Below are positions 7,730-15,144 of a stretch of DNA of 48,870 nt, piece by piece; position 1 is the first letter of the stretch, and each line of letters begins with the position of its first letter. This DNA is from a virus. Where the stretch lies: the IMG/VR virus record IMGVR_UViG_3300036761_001677, positions 1-48,870 of that record, one strand, 5' to 3'. The notes under the pieces were generated by a model. That model saw only the letters and a list, made by a program, of their open reading frames with translations, searched no databases and was not told where the DNA came from. The translations under genes and the position numbers were made by a program.

Positions 7730-8638
7730 TTAGGTCGACCCCGAAGAGCCGTACCACCCGCGCCAGTCACCAAAGCCCATCGAGTTTCGATAGTACCCAG
7801 TGAACTTCGCGTCCTTGGTGTCAAAATCATCCGAGTTGTCGAAGATCGGACGAATCCTCCAGAAGTACTTGAGATCCTGCTCGTCCATTCCGGCACGGAG
7901 CAGCCATGCGTTCGCGTCACTCTGGTAATGGTACACGAAGAAGCTCAAGTTGAGGTCGCGGAACGCGTTCAACTCGTTGTCTGCCGTGTAGGGCTTGCCT
8001 TGTGACTGGGTGAGTTCCTTTGCGATCCACTGGAAGCTCGGGTCGACGATGAGTAAGCTGCCCTTCTTCATACGAGGGAAGCCACGCTCATCCTGAGTCA
8101 GCTCGAGGTTCTCCATTGCCTTGCGCAATGAAGATACCCCAAGGTCAACTTCAGCAGCTGGCCGGTTGGACTGCGAAGCGCCGAATACCGTTGTGTGCGC
8201 CGTGTTGATCAGTGACTTCGTATCGAAGCCAGTGTAGATCGATCCTGCGTAAGCATCGTCGATCATAGCTCCGAACTGCAACTCGACAGAGTCCTCGGCG
8301 GACTGTGCCAGGTCTTTCGACATCCTCGTACCGAGGATTTTGTACTGATCATCATCGTACGCTTCACGGGTGACCCGGAAGCCCAGAGCAAACGTGAGGT
8401 GCGTGTAGCGCTTCTTGTTGCCCTGCTGTCCGGTATCGTAGTGGATCGTTTCTCCTTCGGGTTTCCTCAGGAACGCCCCAAGGCCGGCCAGAACGAGGTC
8501 TTCCTCGTACGCCCTGGTCGAAGAGAGAGTATTCGCGATCTGCGAATACTCTTGGGGCCATTTCTTGAGCCACTCGAAATACACCTTCCTGAGCCCAGGA
8601 GCCAGGAGGGAACTAAAGGCCGCAGTAGTAGCTGGCAT
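7730..8638 (-). CDS. Major capsid protein (HK97-fold type)
   Basis: A 302-aa protein of the size and character of HK97-fold major capsid proteins. It has an N-terminal helical segment ending near residue 45, a region around residues 58-95 rich in Gly, Thr and aromatic residues, a long central helix (MSKDLAQSAEDSVELQFGAMIDDA, residues 106-129 roughly), and a C-terminal part with FFVYHYQSDANAWLLRAG. It follows scaffold and 8652-9152 in the transcript, the usual order scaffold - (decoration) - capsid. Start ATG with GGAGG 10 nt upstream. Confidence 0.88.
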   Translation of the reverse strand: MPATTAAFSSLLAPGLRKVYFEWLKKWPQEYSQIANTLSSTRAYEEDLVLAGLGAFLRKPEGETIHYDTGQQGNKKRYTHLTFALGFRVTREAYDDDQYKILGTRMSKDLAQSAEDSVELQFGAMIDDAYAGSIYTGFDTKSLINTAHTTVFGASQSNRPAAEVDLGVSSLRKAMENLELTQDERGFPRMKKGSLLIVDPSFQWIAKELTQSQGKPYTADNELNAFRDLNLSFFVYHYQSDANAWLLRAGMDEQDLKYFWRIRPIFDNSDDFDTKDAKFTGYYRNSMGFGDWRGWYGSSGST

Positions 8639-8651
8639 CTATTTGCCCTCC

Positions 8652-9152
8652 TTAGGTGCTGTTGAACTGCGACTTGAGAACCTTGATATACGCTCTACCA
8701 GGGTTCGTCGTGTCGGCTGTATCATCATCGGGAACGAGAGAGTCGATGAGGAACAGGTTGTCAATCGGGGCGGCTCCATCAAGCTGCGGAATGCGCGTTG
8801 CCCCCGACCCAGTAATAAAGAGGTCAGCCGTTTTCCCTGGCACTAGGCCAGAACTGGCAACCCCTGCCTTGTTCTGCATCACGAAGATCGTTTCGGGAGC
8901 AGCCGGCGCGACACGAACCATCGTGTCGGTCACCTGCGCGATCGAATCTTCGAGTGCAACCCCGTAGACGTAGCTAACGCCCACGCCTGCATAGATGAGC
9001 CTCCCTGCGGTATCCAGTGCAACCCAGTCTCCCTTGTAGAAGGTCTGGGCATTTGCGACTGGTTTGTTCCGCAAGGGAGCCGGTCCCCCGGTCTCCGTCC
9101 TTACAGGCCAGGCCTTACGGTACCAGCTACGGGCGCGAATTGTGTTCGCCAT
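8652..9152 (-). CDS. Head protein, probable decoration/cement type (166 aa)
   Basis: A 166-aa beta-rich protein (FYKGDWVALDTAGRLIYAG, then YVYGVALEDS) resembling small capsid-decorating proteins that share the order scaffold - decoration - capsid. It has no membrane segment or catalytic motif. The alternatives are a prohead-associated or head-completion protein. Confidence 0.62.
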   Translation of the reverse strand: MANTIRARSWYRKAWPVRTETGGPAPLRNKPVANAQTFYKGDWVALDTAGRLIYAGVGVSYVYGVALEDSIAQVTDTMVRVAPAAPETIFVMQNKAGVASSGLVPGKTADLFITGSGATRIPQLDGAAPIDNLFLIDSLVPDDDTADTTNPGRAYIKVLKSQFNST

Positions 9153-9163
9153 GTGGTCCCTTT

Positions 9164-9778
9164 CTAGGCCTCGTCAGTTGTGACTTTGGTCTTTATCGAG
9201 CCGAAGGTTTCAATCCCTGCTCTTGCACCAGACTCTTTGAAGGACTGCTCGATCTGAGTCAATGCGTTCCTCCGATAGTCCTTCTTAGCCTTCACAGGCT
9301 TGCGAACGTTCTCCACGAAAGCCTCCATCGGGCAGGACATCAACACCAGGTCGCCATCTATGATTTGGGCACCTTTGTCCCCAAACTTGTCGTCCTCGGC
9401 GACCACTGGCCTGAAGCCCTTAGCTCTCCAGTCGGCTTGGATCTTGTCGTTCCTGTTGCAAAAGCGATACTTCGTACCAGGGTTCTTCCTCTGGTAGTAT
9501 TCAGTAGCGGTCTCATACAGAGTCGGCATACTCAGGGACCGCTGAACTGCAGTTCTATCGGTGGCCTTTGGCTTGTTCGAGTCGAGGATCTCCTTGATCC
9601 TGGCTCGAAGTTCATTGGCCTCTTCTCGGTTCGTTACTTCGCTGAGCGTGGTAACTCCACGAGAATCGAGGAGACTCTTGATCAATCCCCGACAGGTTTT
9701 CAAGTACCCTTGGTACTCAGAAGACCTCATGAACTCTTCTTGCTCTGGACTTGTTAGTCCAATATCCATGTCTGACAT
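9164..9778 (-). CDS. Unknown head-region protein (204 aa)
   Basis: A 204-aa protein; the N-terminal 75 residues are charged and helical, with a basic/acidic pattern (EEANELRARIKEIL). Two cysteines (108, 150) show no motif. Residues 110-150 look like a small alpha/beta domain. It lies between scaffold and decoration genes, so a head assembly role is likely, but no family is recognised. Confidence 0.62.
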   Translation of the reverse strand: MSDMDIGLTSPEQEEFMRSSEYQGYLKTCRGLIKSLLDSRGVTTLSEVTNREEANELRARIKEILDSNKPKATDRTAVQRSLSMPTLYETATEYYQRKNPGTKYRFCNRNDKIQADWRAKGFRPVVAEDDKFGDKGAQIIDGDLVLMSCPMEAFVENVRKPVKAKKDYRRNALTQIEQSFKESGARAGIETFGSIKTKVTTDEA

Positions 9779-9780
9779 GA

Positions 9781-10635
9781 TTAGCTCCTCTCTCCAAGTT
9801 GGGTAATGAGGTCTGAGTTATCCTGCTTGTAGAGAAGGTACTCGTCCTCGGTCATTTCGAACTTCGCACACATTGCCTTCTCAGCATTCGAGAGTTTGCC
9901 CTTCGATGCTGCTGAGTTGGCGGCTGATCCACTTCTCGGAGTAGAGACGGACACTCCAGTCCTCCCTTGGAAGAGACTTTGGCGAGCAGGCTCTTGAGGC
10001 TTTCCATCTGCTATAGTATGCGCCGAAATCGACTCACTGTCAATACCTAATTCCTTGAGCAGTTCAACGGCGACTTTCTTCGCCTCAACGTTCACCTGCT
10101 CCTTTATGATTTCGTCAGCGTGCTGACCCTTCACAAAGTTATAGGCGATCTCATAGATCTTTGGGTTCGCCTGCATCTGAGGATTCGTGGCATCGACGAA
10201 CTGCTCAATCTCCTTCCCAAAGCGGTCCCAGTGGCCAGCAGGAAGGGAACCTTTGATGATTGCTCTTCCCGACTCACGACCAGCGGCGACCATCCCTTGG
10301 ATCACAGGGGCCATTCGCTTATCGACCTGCCTGCTCAAATACTCCTCTGGATTCGACAGGTCGAAACCAGGTTCCTCAGCAGGAGGTGGACTGAAAGGAA
10401 AGGACGTCTGCTGAGGAGCAGGCTGCTGTGGCTGCTCAGGTGGTCTGGTAGCAAGCTGCTCGAGTCTCTGAGTATACCCCTGGGTCTGCTCAGCCATTTC
10501 CCGTACATGCTCCGCTTGTAAGATCTTAAAGATCTCCTCTGAACTCTTGCCCTTCAGAGCGTCCGGTAGAACTTCATCCGGCTTCTTCGGGGCAGCCGGA
10601 GGTCCCAGTGGGAGTCCGGTAGCTGGATCACTCAT
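9781..10635 (-). CDS. Scaffolding protein
   Basis: A 284-aa protein of scaffold character: a Pro-rich N-terminus, a region 55-100 rich in Gln and Pro, helical acidic middle (SNPEEYLSRQVDKRMAPVIQGM) and helical C-terminal part (LSNAEKAMCAKFEMTEDEYLLYKQ). Scaffolds drive procapsid assembly and leave or are cleaved before DNA packaging. It sits downstream of the portal and upstream of the capsid gene, the standard order. The ATG overlaps the preceding 88-aa gene's stop by ATGA. Confidence 0.8.
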   Translation of the reverse strand: MSDPATGLPLGPPAAPKKPDEVLPDALKGKSSEEIFKILQAEHVREMAEQTQGYTQRLEQLATRPPEQPQQPAPQQTSFPFSPPPAEEPGFDLSNPEEYLSRQVDKRMAPVIQGMVAAGRESGRAIIKGSLPAGHWDRFGKEIEQFVDATNPQMQANPKIYEIAYNFVKGQHADEIIKEQVNVEAKKVAVELLKELGIDSESISAHTIADGKPQEPARQSLFQGRTGVSVSTPRSGSAANSAASKGKLSNAEKAMCAKFEMTEDEYLLYKQDNSDLITQLGERS

Positions 10636-10898
10636 TCTTTTGTCCTCCTAAGTGCGTTTTGTATCTCTGCCGACATAATGCCGGGCAATTCCATAACCAT
10701 CTTGATGGTCTTTCTCTGATTACTGAACGCCATAGCCTTGGACTGGTCCCCCAGCTCCAGCGCCTGCAGGCACTGGGATTGGTAGTCCTGCTCCAGGCGC
10801 TTCAGGCGTTGGTGTACCAGGTCCCATCCCGGGTCCGCCTTGAGGGAGTCCAGGTGCATTGCCTGCTCCCGTAGGGCCTGCTCCTTCTGTCTGTCCAT
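10632..10898 (-). CDS. Small helical protein nested in the portal 3' end (88 aa)
   Basis: An 88-residue, strongly helical protein (PGWDLVHQRLKRLEQDYQSQ) beginning at an ATG with GGAGGAGG about 8 nt upstream. The first 179 nt overlap the end of the portal gene in another frame, and its stop overlaps the scaffold start by ATGA. The good ribosome site and natural composition argue that it is real. Function is unknown; position suggests a head-assembly partner. Confidence 0.8.
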   Translation of the reverse strand: MDRQKEQALREQAMHLDSLKADPGWDLVHQRLKRLEQDYQSQCLQALELGDQSKAMAFSNQRKTIKMVMELPGIMSAEIQNALRRTKE

Positions 10899-12819
10899 TG
10901 ACTTGTCCTCCTCCGGTCTCCATTGAGGCCTGTATCATTAGTATATCTTCGATGTTCGGTGCGAATGTGGCTGGATCACGGAACTCAAACGCTTCGAGAA
11001 CACGCTTCCACATTTCCGTTCCAGCAATCGCAGCCTGAGTTCCAAGTGCTTTAATCTGTGGAGGTGCCTGCTGGCTCGTCGCAATGCTTACGGCTTGGAA
11101 CATAGCTTGGTAGAATGTCTGCATGAGCTGCATTAGAGTGAGCATTCCCTGCTTCTTCGCGTCTTTGTTCTCAACTTCACTGAGAGCGGGAACGTCAATA
11201 GCTATATTGGCTCTGGTATATTCTACTGGCATTGTCATGTACTTCTCAACCCACTTCGCTTCATCGGGCGAGAATATCTCGTACATGATGTTGTCTTGGC
11301 CAGCTGGAACGAACTGCTGGTAAAGCATGATGATTTGGTGTGCTATATTCTTCAGCGACTTTCTAATGTCATTGATCGTCATTAGGAACCGTTTATTTCC
11401 TTCACGGATCAGTGCAAGAGTCGAAGTCGCGGTTGCTCGAGAACCAATTGCTTGGCTCTCTCTGCCCGAAGTGTAGTCGTTGACTCCTGTACGTTTCTCT
11501 CCAATCGTGAAGGAGTTCAGTTCCTCACGGAGCAAGGTGTCATGGGTTGCACCCATTAGGAGAGGCTTGATATCGTCCTGAGAATCTACAGGAACAAAGG
11601 CACCTGGGTATATCTCGACCTCATCGAGGTGGCTCGTTCTTAGCACCGTAAAGGTAGGAGCATTGGAGATCGTCGCATTGTCGAGACGGAGGTTGTGCTC
11701 TGTCGATATTTCCGTTTGAATGTCCTGAAGCATCTGGCAGATCCCAAGTCCCCATAGAGACCCCTCACGAGGGCAGAAACGAATGAAATGGAATGGGCGC
11801 TCCTGGTGCCGATATGGATTGTAGACCGCACGAAGGATGGTCTTGGTCGGGTAGTGGTAATCTATGAGGACCTCAGAGAGTTCACCACCTTGGATCGTTA
11901 TCGGTTTTCCAGTTGAATCGGTGCCAGATTCTACCGTTCCATTGTCATCAATAACGTACGAGACCCAGCACTCCCATGTTTCGAACTCTCCATCACGGTT
12001 TGCCCGGTTGATACCCATGGCGGAGTCCTTCTGATCCTCCATCCTGGTTCCTTCAGAGCGAGGACTAGCAAGTACCTTATCAACGTTTATGAATATGCCA
12101 GAACCTTCCTTTTCCTTGAGGGTCTTTTTGGTATAGACGCACCTCTGGAAAAGTCCTTCACAGTTCTGAATATCGAGGGTACTATAGGCGTCCGGAGTAA
12201 CATAGAAGTCACTGAGAGGCACAACGTACATCTTTGGTCCGTTGTACCGTTCAACGAGTTCTATCTTCACGGAGCCATCAGGCATCTTGTACTTTACTTT
12301 GCGGACTATCTTTTCCCAAGGCACTTTTGCAACACCAGTCCCGAACTTCAGCATACCGAGGAACCAGCGTTGGCAGGCCTCATACATGTCCATAACATCA
12401 TGTCCAACCCAGTTCAGCCATTGTTCCATGGGTTCAACAAGATCGACCCACTTTGCAGACTTCGGCATGCCCTGCCATAGGTTCTTCCCGATGAAGATCG
12501 AACCCATGAGTCTCGATAGGACTGCCTCAACATGGATCGCGATGATGGGAACTATGAGGTTTGAAGCACCTTCCCAAGGCCACTGCTTTGTAGCTGTCTT
12601 GGGGATGGCCTCATATTGCTGTTCCCATTCTACGATCTTATCATCCATGCCCTGTTTGGCATCGACTGCACGACGGATGGCCTCTTGTAGCCAGTCACCG
12701 ATTTCGTCCAGTTTAGCCTGTGGGACCTCAATCCAGGCCTCCATTGACTGGCCAATCATTGTATTATCTGTTGGGGAGGCCATGGGAGCTGGTTTCGTTG
12801 CAGTACTTACATCGCTCAT
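10720..12819 (-). CDS. Portal protein
   Basis: A 699-aa protein of typical podovirus portal size. Residues 50-200 (GKNLWQGMPKSAKWVDLVEPMEQ) and the segment NLRLDNATISNAPTF fit portal proteins, which form the dodecameric ring through which DNA enters and leaves the head. From about residue 636 to 699 the sequence becomes a Gly/Pro-rich tail (for example PGLPQGGPGMGPGTPTP). The tail is exactly the part that overlaps the next gene in another frame. It lies downstream of the terminase unit and upstream of scaffold. Confidence 0.92.
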   Translation of the reverse strand: MSDVSTATKPAPMASPTDNTMIGQSMEAWIEVPQAKLDEIGDWLQEAIRRAVDAKQGMDDKIVEWEQQYEAIPKTATKQWPWEGASNLIVPIIAIHVEAVLSRLMGSIFIGKNLWQGMPKSAKWVDLVEPMEQWLNWVGHDVMDMYEACQRWFLGMLKFGTGVAKVPWEKIVRKVKYKMPDGSVKIELVERYNGPKMYVVPLSDFYVTPDAYSTLDIQNCEGLFQRCVYTKKTLKEKEGSGIFINVDKVLASPRSEGTRMEDQKDSAMGINRANRDGEFETWECWVSYVIDDNGTVESGTDSTGKPITIQGGELSEVLIDYHYPTKTILRAVYNPYRHQERPFHFIRFCPREGSLWGLGICQMLQDIQTEISTEHNLRLDNATISNAPTFTVLRTSHLDEVEIYPGAFVPVDSQDDIKPLLMGATHDTLLREELNSFTIGEKRTGVNDYTSGRESQAIGSRATATSTLALIREGNKRFLMTINDIRKSLKNIAHQIIMLYQQFVPAGQDNIMYEIFSPDEAKWVEKYMTMPVEYTRANIAIDVPALSEVENKDAKKQGMLTLMQLMQTFYQAMFQAVSIATSQQAPPQIKALGTQAAIAGTEMWKRVLEAFEFRDPATFAPNIEDILMIQASMETGGGQVNGQTEGAGPTGAGNAPGLPQGGPGMGPGTPTPEAPGAGLPIPVPAGAGAGGPVQGYGVQ

Positions 12820-12822
12820 TTC

Positions 12823-13095
12823 TCACCCCGTATAGACAAGAATGTACCCTGATTGCATCGTCACGATGTTCAATCCATCGACCCAACGGTAGAGGGGCAT
12901 AACATCGAGAAAATACTGGCCATCAGCGATACTTGGAAAAAGTTCTTCGGATTGGAGGTAGTTTTTGACGAGCAGCTGATGGCCAGCCGTTGTTGCATTG
13001 AACCAGCGAATATGCTTCACGAACATGCGATCCGGAATTGTATCGCCAGCAGCGTCGAGCTTTAGAACTCCACCTATTGATCCCGTTACTGCCAC
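12823..13095 (-). CDS. Unknown small structural protein (90 aa)
   Basis: A 90-aa beta-rich protein (MAVTGSIGGVLKLDAAGDTI) ending 4 nt before the portal ATG. It resembles small phage structural proteins but no family is recognised. It has one hydrophobic C-terminal strand (NIVTMQSGYILVYTG), too polar overall for a membrane helix. It could be a minor head or tail subunit. Confidence 0.7.
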   Translation of the reverse strand: MAVTGSIGGVLKLDAAGDTIPDRMFVKHIRWFNATTAGHQLLVKNYLQSEELFPSIADGQYFLDVMPLYRWVDGLNIVTMQSGYILVYTG

Positions 13096-13096
13096 T

Positions 13097-13462
13097 TTAG
13101 ATGTTCCTTATCCTATGCTTCGTTGTTCCACTACCGCCCTCAAGGGTTCCGGTGAACTCGGTTCCATTCGCACCATACTTTATGTTCTTCTTCACGTCGG
13201 CCTCGGAAGGTTCAATCTCATTTCCCGTATAGTCGTTCCCAGAGGGACCATACTGATCAGGAGCCCTAACATGACCTGGAACTGGGTAGACTGCTCCAAG
13301 GGGAATAACAGGAGGAGTGTACAGATTGAAACTAAAACTTCCAATAGTGAGGTCACTTACAAATGAGTTATCGAGTACTATAGGGTCATCGACCTTTGAG
13401 AATGTCACATCGGTCGGAGTTGCTTCATAGTCGATGATCCTAATATCCTGTGTCTTTGTCAT
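13097..13462 (-). CDS. Unknown tail-type protein (121 aa)
   Basis: A 121-aa protein. The C-terminal part carries DVKKNIKYGANGTEFTGTLE near residues 89-108, a 'V-x2-G-G-T-x-G-T-L' type strand-loop seen in many phage tail or fibre domains. The rest is Pro/Gly-rich. It overlaps 13459-14025 by 4 nt. A virion fibre fragment or minor tail protein is plausible. Confidence 0.68.
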   Translation of the reverse strand: MTKTQDIRIIDYEATPTDVTFSKVDDPIVLDNSFVSDLTIGSFSFNLYTPPVIPLGAVYPVPGHVRAPDQYGPSGNDYTGNEIEPSEADVKKNIKYGANGTEFTGTLEGGSGTTKHRIRNI

Positions 13463-14025
13463 GATCCTACCAGGTTCCTTGCGCTAACTCCACCTGCAGC
13501 TCCCGTGTAGGCGACTATGAAGTACTTTGTCGTTGTATCAGGGACTTGGAACGAATAGTAGCCATCAGCATTTGAGATCGTTGTCTGAACTAGTACTTCA
13601 GGTGTAAATCCTCCTGAGGATGCAGGACTAGCGCCTGCTGTGAACCCTACAGGGGCCGAAGCAAGCCATAGTTCAACAGTGGCTCCTATGACGATGTTCC
13701 CGTTGTTGTCCCTAATAGTTCCCTTAATGTTGTAGGGCTGTTGTTTGCTCCCACCCCAGTGGATATCATATGTCCACATAGCTGGGAGATAGGTTGGGGC
13801 CAAATCTAAGCCTGCCCAGACGTCCCCAACAAAGATGTTCCCAGAGGACCCTATCCATCCACTATTCCAGCCTGGCCAGATATCTGCAGCCCATGCACCA
13901 AAGATTGCATCATCCTCTCGCATGCTCTCAGGATGGACACCAATCGACATATCCAGACTTCGATCACGTCTCTGAAGCGGAATCGTAACTCCAACACCAG
14001 CTCCACCAGTTATTCGTCCACCCAT
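13459..14025 (-). CDS. Virion protein with carboxypeptidase-regulatory-like domain
   Basis: A 188-aa protein. The first half is Gly/Trp-rich and the second half (about residues 96-180) matches the carboxypeptidase regulatory-like (Ig-type) fold: IKGTIRDNNGNIVIGATVELW, then SNADGYYSFQVPD and YFIVAYTG. In phages such domains decorate capsids or tails and bind carbohydrate. Stop and start overlap its neighbours. Function as a surface adhesion domain is inferred. Confidence 0.7.
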   Translation of the reverse strand: MGGRITGGAGVGVTIPLQRRDRSLDMSIGVHPESMREDDAIFGAWAADIWPGWNSGWIGSSGNIFVGDVWAGLDLAPTYLPAMWTYDIHWGGSKQQPYNIKGTIRDNNGNIVIGATVELWLASAPVGFTAGASPASSGGFTPEVLVQTTISNADGYYSFQVPDTTTKYFIVAYTGAAGGVSARNLVGS

Positions 14026-14234
14026 TAGAGTTCCTTTATGAGGACTGGTGTCGTATCATGTCCTTTACAGAACGGACAAGCGACAGACTCTGCAGCGCGC
14101 CATGTTTTGCATAGTACATTGAATGGACCACACATTGAACATAGCATTGGATGGATTGTTGGACCAGTAGTTGAACTCCTTAGTTTATCAGCTACTCGGT
14201 CTATCTTCTGGTAGGAACTGACGACATCGATCAT
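14025..14234 (-). CDS. Zinc-ribbon microprotein (69 aa)
   Basis: The start is the ATG at 14234, which overlaps the stop of the DUF1737-like gene (ATGA). A longer frame from 14309 runs over that gene and looks non-coding. The protein has C32-x2-C35 and C58-x2-C61, with a further cysteine (C42) between them, as in zinc ribbons. It is basic and small, and the binding partner is unknown. Confidence 0.7.
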   Translation of the reverse strand: MIDVVSSYQKIDRVADKLRSSTTGPTIHPMLCSMCGPFNVLCKTWRAAESVACPFCKGHDTTPVLIKEL

Positions 14235-14383
14235 TGCTTTACAACCGCCTGTGCAAACAAGTGCTGTGGAGTACCAGTTAGCTCGACTATTCCACCAACT
14301 GGTACCCATTCATCCAGGATCTTCTCGTTCACAGCATCCACGAGTGCTTGTAGAGTATCACCAGCGATGATATTGTACTGCAT
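14231..14383 (-). CDS. DUF1737-like microprotein (50 aa)
   Basis: A 50-residue gene that a length filter would miss. The protein (MQYNIIAGDTLQALVDAVNE, ending FAQAVVKQ) has the DUF1737 pattern: a starting strand, a helix with L-x3-V-N, a G/W-P-x-G-G turn (DEWVPVGGIVEL) and a terminal F-x-QA-V. Its ATG overlaps the TAA of 14383-14811 by one base and its TGA overlaps the next ATG. DUF1737 proteins are widespread and of unknown function. Confidence 0.75.
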   Translation of the reverse strand: MQYNIIAGDTLQALVDAVNEKILDEWVPVGGIVELTGTPQHLFAQAVVKQ

Positions 14384-14811
14384 TATTCGTCAACGACGAT
14401 ATGTACATCGTATAGGGAAACCGCGGCTATGTTCCAGAGAACCACCGAGCCGGCACCTGGAATCACGAGACCTCGAGGGAACGTCGCAATGACACCTGCC
14501 CCAATCGCTGCCGCGATGTTGAACCTTCGGAAGAAGTTCAGCGGGACGGTAGGAGGTGTGCCCCAGGCTAGTGCTGTCTGTGACGCACCAGTGGCATCGT
14601 TCGGATCCTCGGCGAGGACGCTAATCGGTGACGTTGGAGTGACCCCAATGGCCTGAGGACGTCCCAACCCAAGAGGAGACTGAGTTGCGGCATTGAGCCA
14701 TATCCCTATCTCCATGAGCCTGACACGTGCAGAAGCAGGGCCTCTCAACTCGAAGCTCGCCTGTGTCGTTGTTACGTTTGATGTCCTGTTTGCAAGTGAA
14801 TAGATTGCCAT
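14383..14811 (-). CDS. Conserved-looking virion protein (142 aa)
   Basis: A 142-aa beta-rich protein (ASFELRGPASARVRLMEIGIW) with the feel of capsid fibre or decoration proteins; it has no membrane helix. Start ATG with a GGAG-type site (GGATAGGAGAACAAA). It lies a few bases after the basic 42-aa gene. The N-terminus is a clean strand-turn pattern. Role in the virion is inferred from neighbourhood. Confidence 0.7.
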   Translation of the reverse strand: MAIYSLANRTSNVTTTQASFELRGPASARVRLMEIGIWLNAATQSPLGLGRPQAIGVTPTSPISVLAEDPNDATGASQTALAWGTPPTVPLNFFRRFNIAAAIGAGVIATFPRGLVIPGAGSVVLWNIAAVSLYDVHIVVDE

Positions 14812-14820
14812 TTTGTTCTC

Positions 14821-14949
14821 CTATCCCTGAAGGCCTTCGAGCTCATCTGTACGGCGTAGCATATCGAGCCGACGTTGAGTCCTTGCTCTTCTGAGTTTCT
14901 TGAGTTTTCGACGTTGGAACAATGACTTTATCCATCGGATGAACTTCAC
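14821..14949 (-). CDS. Very basic helical microprotein (42 aa)
   Basis: A frame starting with GTG at 14949 that overlaps the TGA of the preceding gene (GTGA) and ends at TAG 14821-14823, just 9 nt before the next ATG. The 42 residues (FIRWIKSLFQRRKLKKLRRA and so on) are amphipathic and Arg/Lys-rich, so nucleic-acid or membrane contact is likely. No family is recognised. Overlap structure supports it, but it could be non-coding. Confidence 0.5.
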   Translation of the reverse strand: MKFIRWIKSLFQRRKLKKLRRARTQRRLDMLRRTDELEGLQG

Positions 14950-15086
14950 TTTTTGCCTTTTGGTTTCTTGCCTGTTCTAAGAGACTTCCCAGTTCTTTTC
15001 TGGGCAGTAGCAGCAGCTTCCCCTTTTGGGACTCCATTCCTCACCATCGCTTCGTACATCTTATGTACCTTTGTGTTCTTTGGCAT
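14946..15086 (-). CDS. Small basic conserved-type microprotein (46 aa)
   Basis: A 46-residue gene with a very strong ribosome site (GAGGAGG, 7 nt before ATG 15086). The protein (MPKNTKVHKMYEAMVRNG, ending GKKPKGKK) has the pattern of a common microprotein type: V-x-K-x-Y-E-A-x(3-4)-G-x(3-5)-A-x2-AQ-x2-TG-x2-L-x-TGK. It lies right behind a sigma70 promoter at 15114-15142, so it is the first gene of the leftward structural transcript. Function unknown. Confidence 0.78.
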   Translation of the reverse strand: MPKNTKVHKMYEAMVRNGVPKGEAAATAQKRTGKSLRTGKKPKGKK

Positions 15087-15113
15087 CTTTCAGCCCTCCT
15101 CAAAGTATACTAT

Positions 15114-15142
15114 AGAATAGCATGACTTGACGAAAATGTCAA
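15114..15142 (-). promoter_or_regulatory. Sigma70-type promoter, leftward, for the structural genes
   Basis: On the minus strand TTGACA (15142-15137), a 17-bp spacer and TATTCT (15119-15114). The predicted start is near 15107, giving a short leader before the GAGGAGG site of 14946-15086. The 10-mer TATAGTATAC (15114-15105 on this strand) overlaps the -10 edge and start region and also occurs twice at the 37.9 kb promoter. Confidence 0.7.
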
Positions 15143-15144
15143 TA

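Noticed and set aside
14025-14309. The 94-aa version of the zinc-ribbon gene
   Set aside because: Its first 25 codons lie on the DUF1737-like gene and read as non-coding; the ATG at 14234 fits the ATGA junction.
14843-15037. A 64-aa minus-strand frame between terminase and virion genes
   Set aside because: It has no ribosome site and overlaps two microproteins with better starts.
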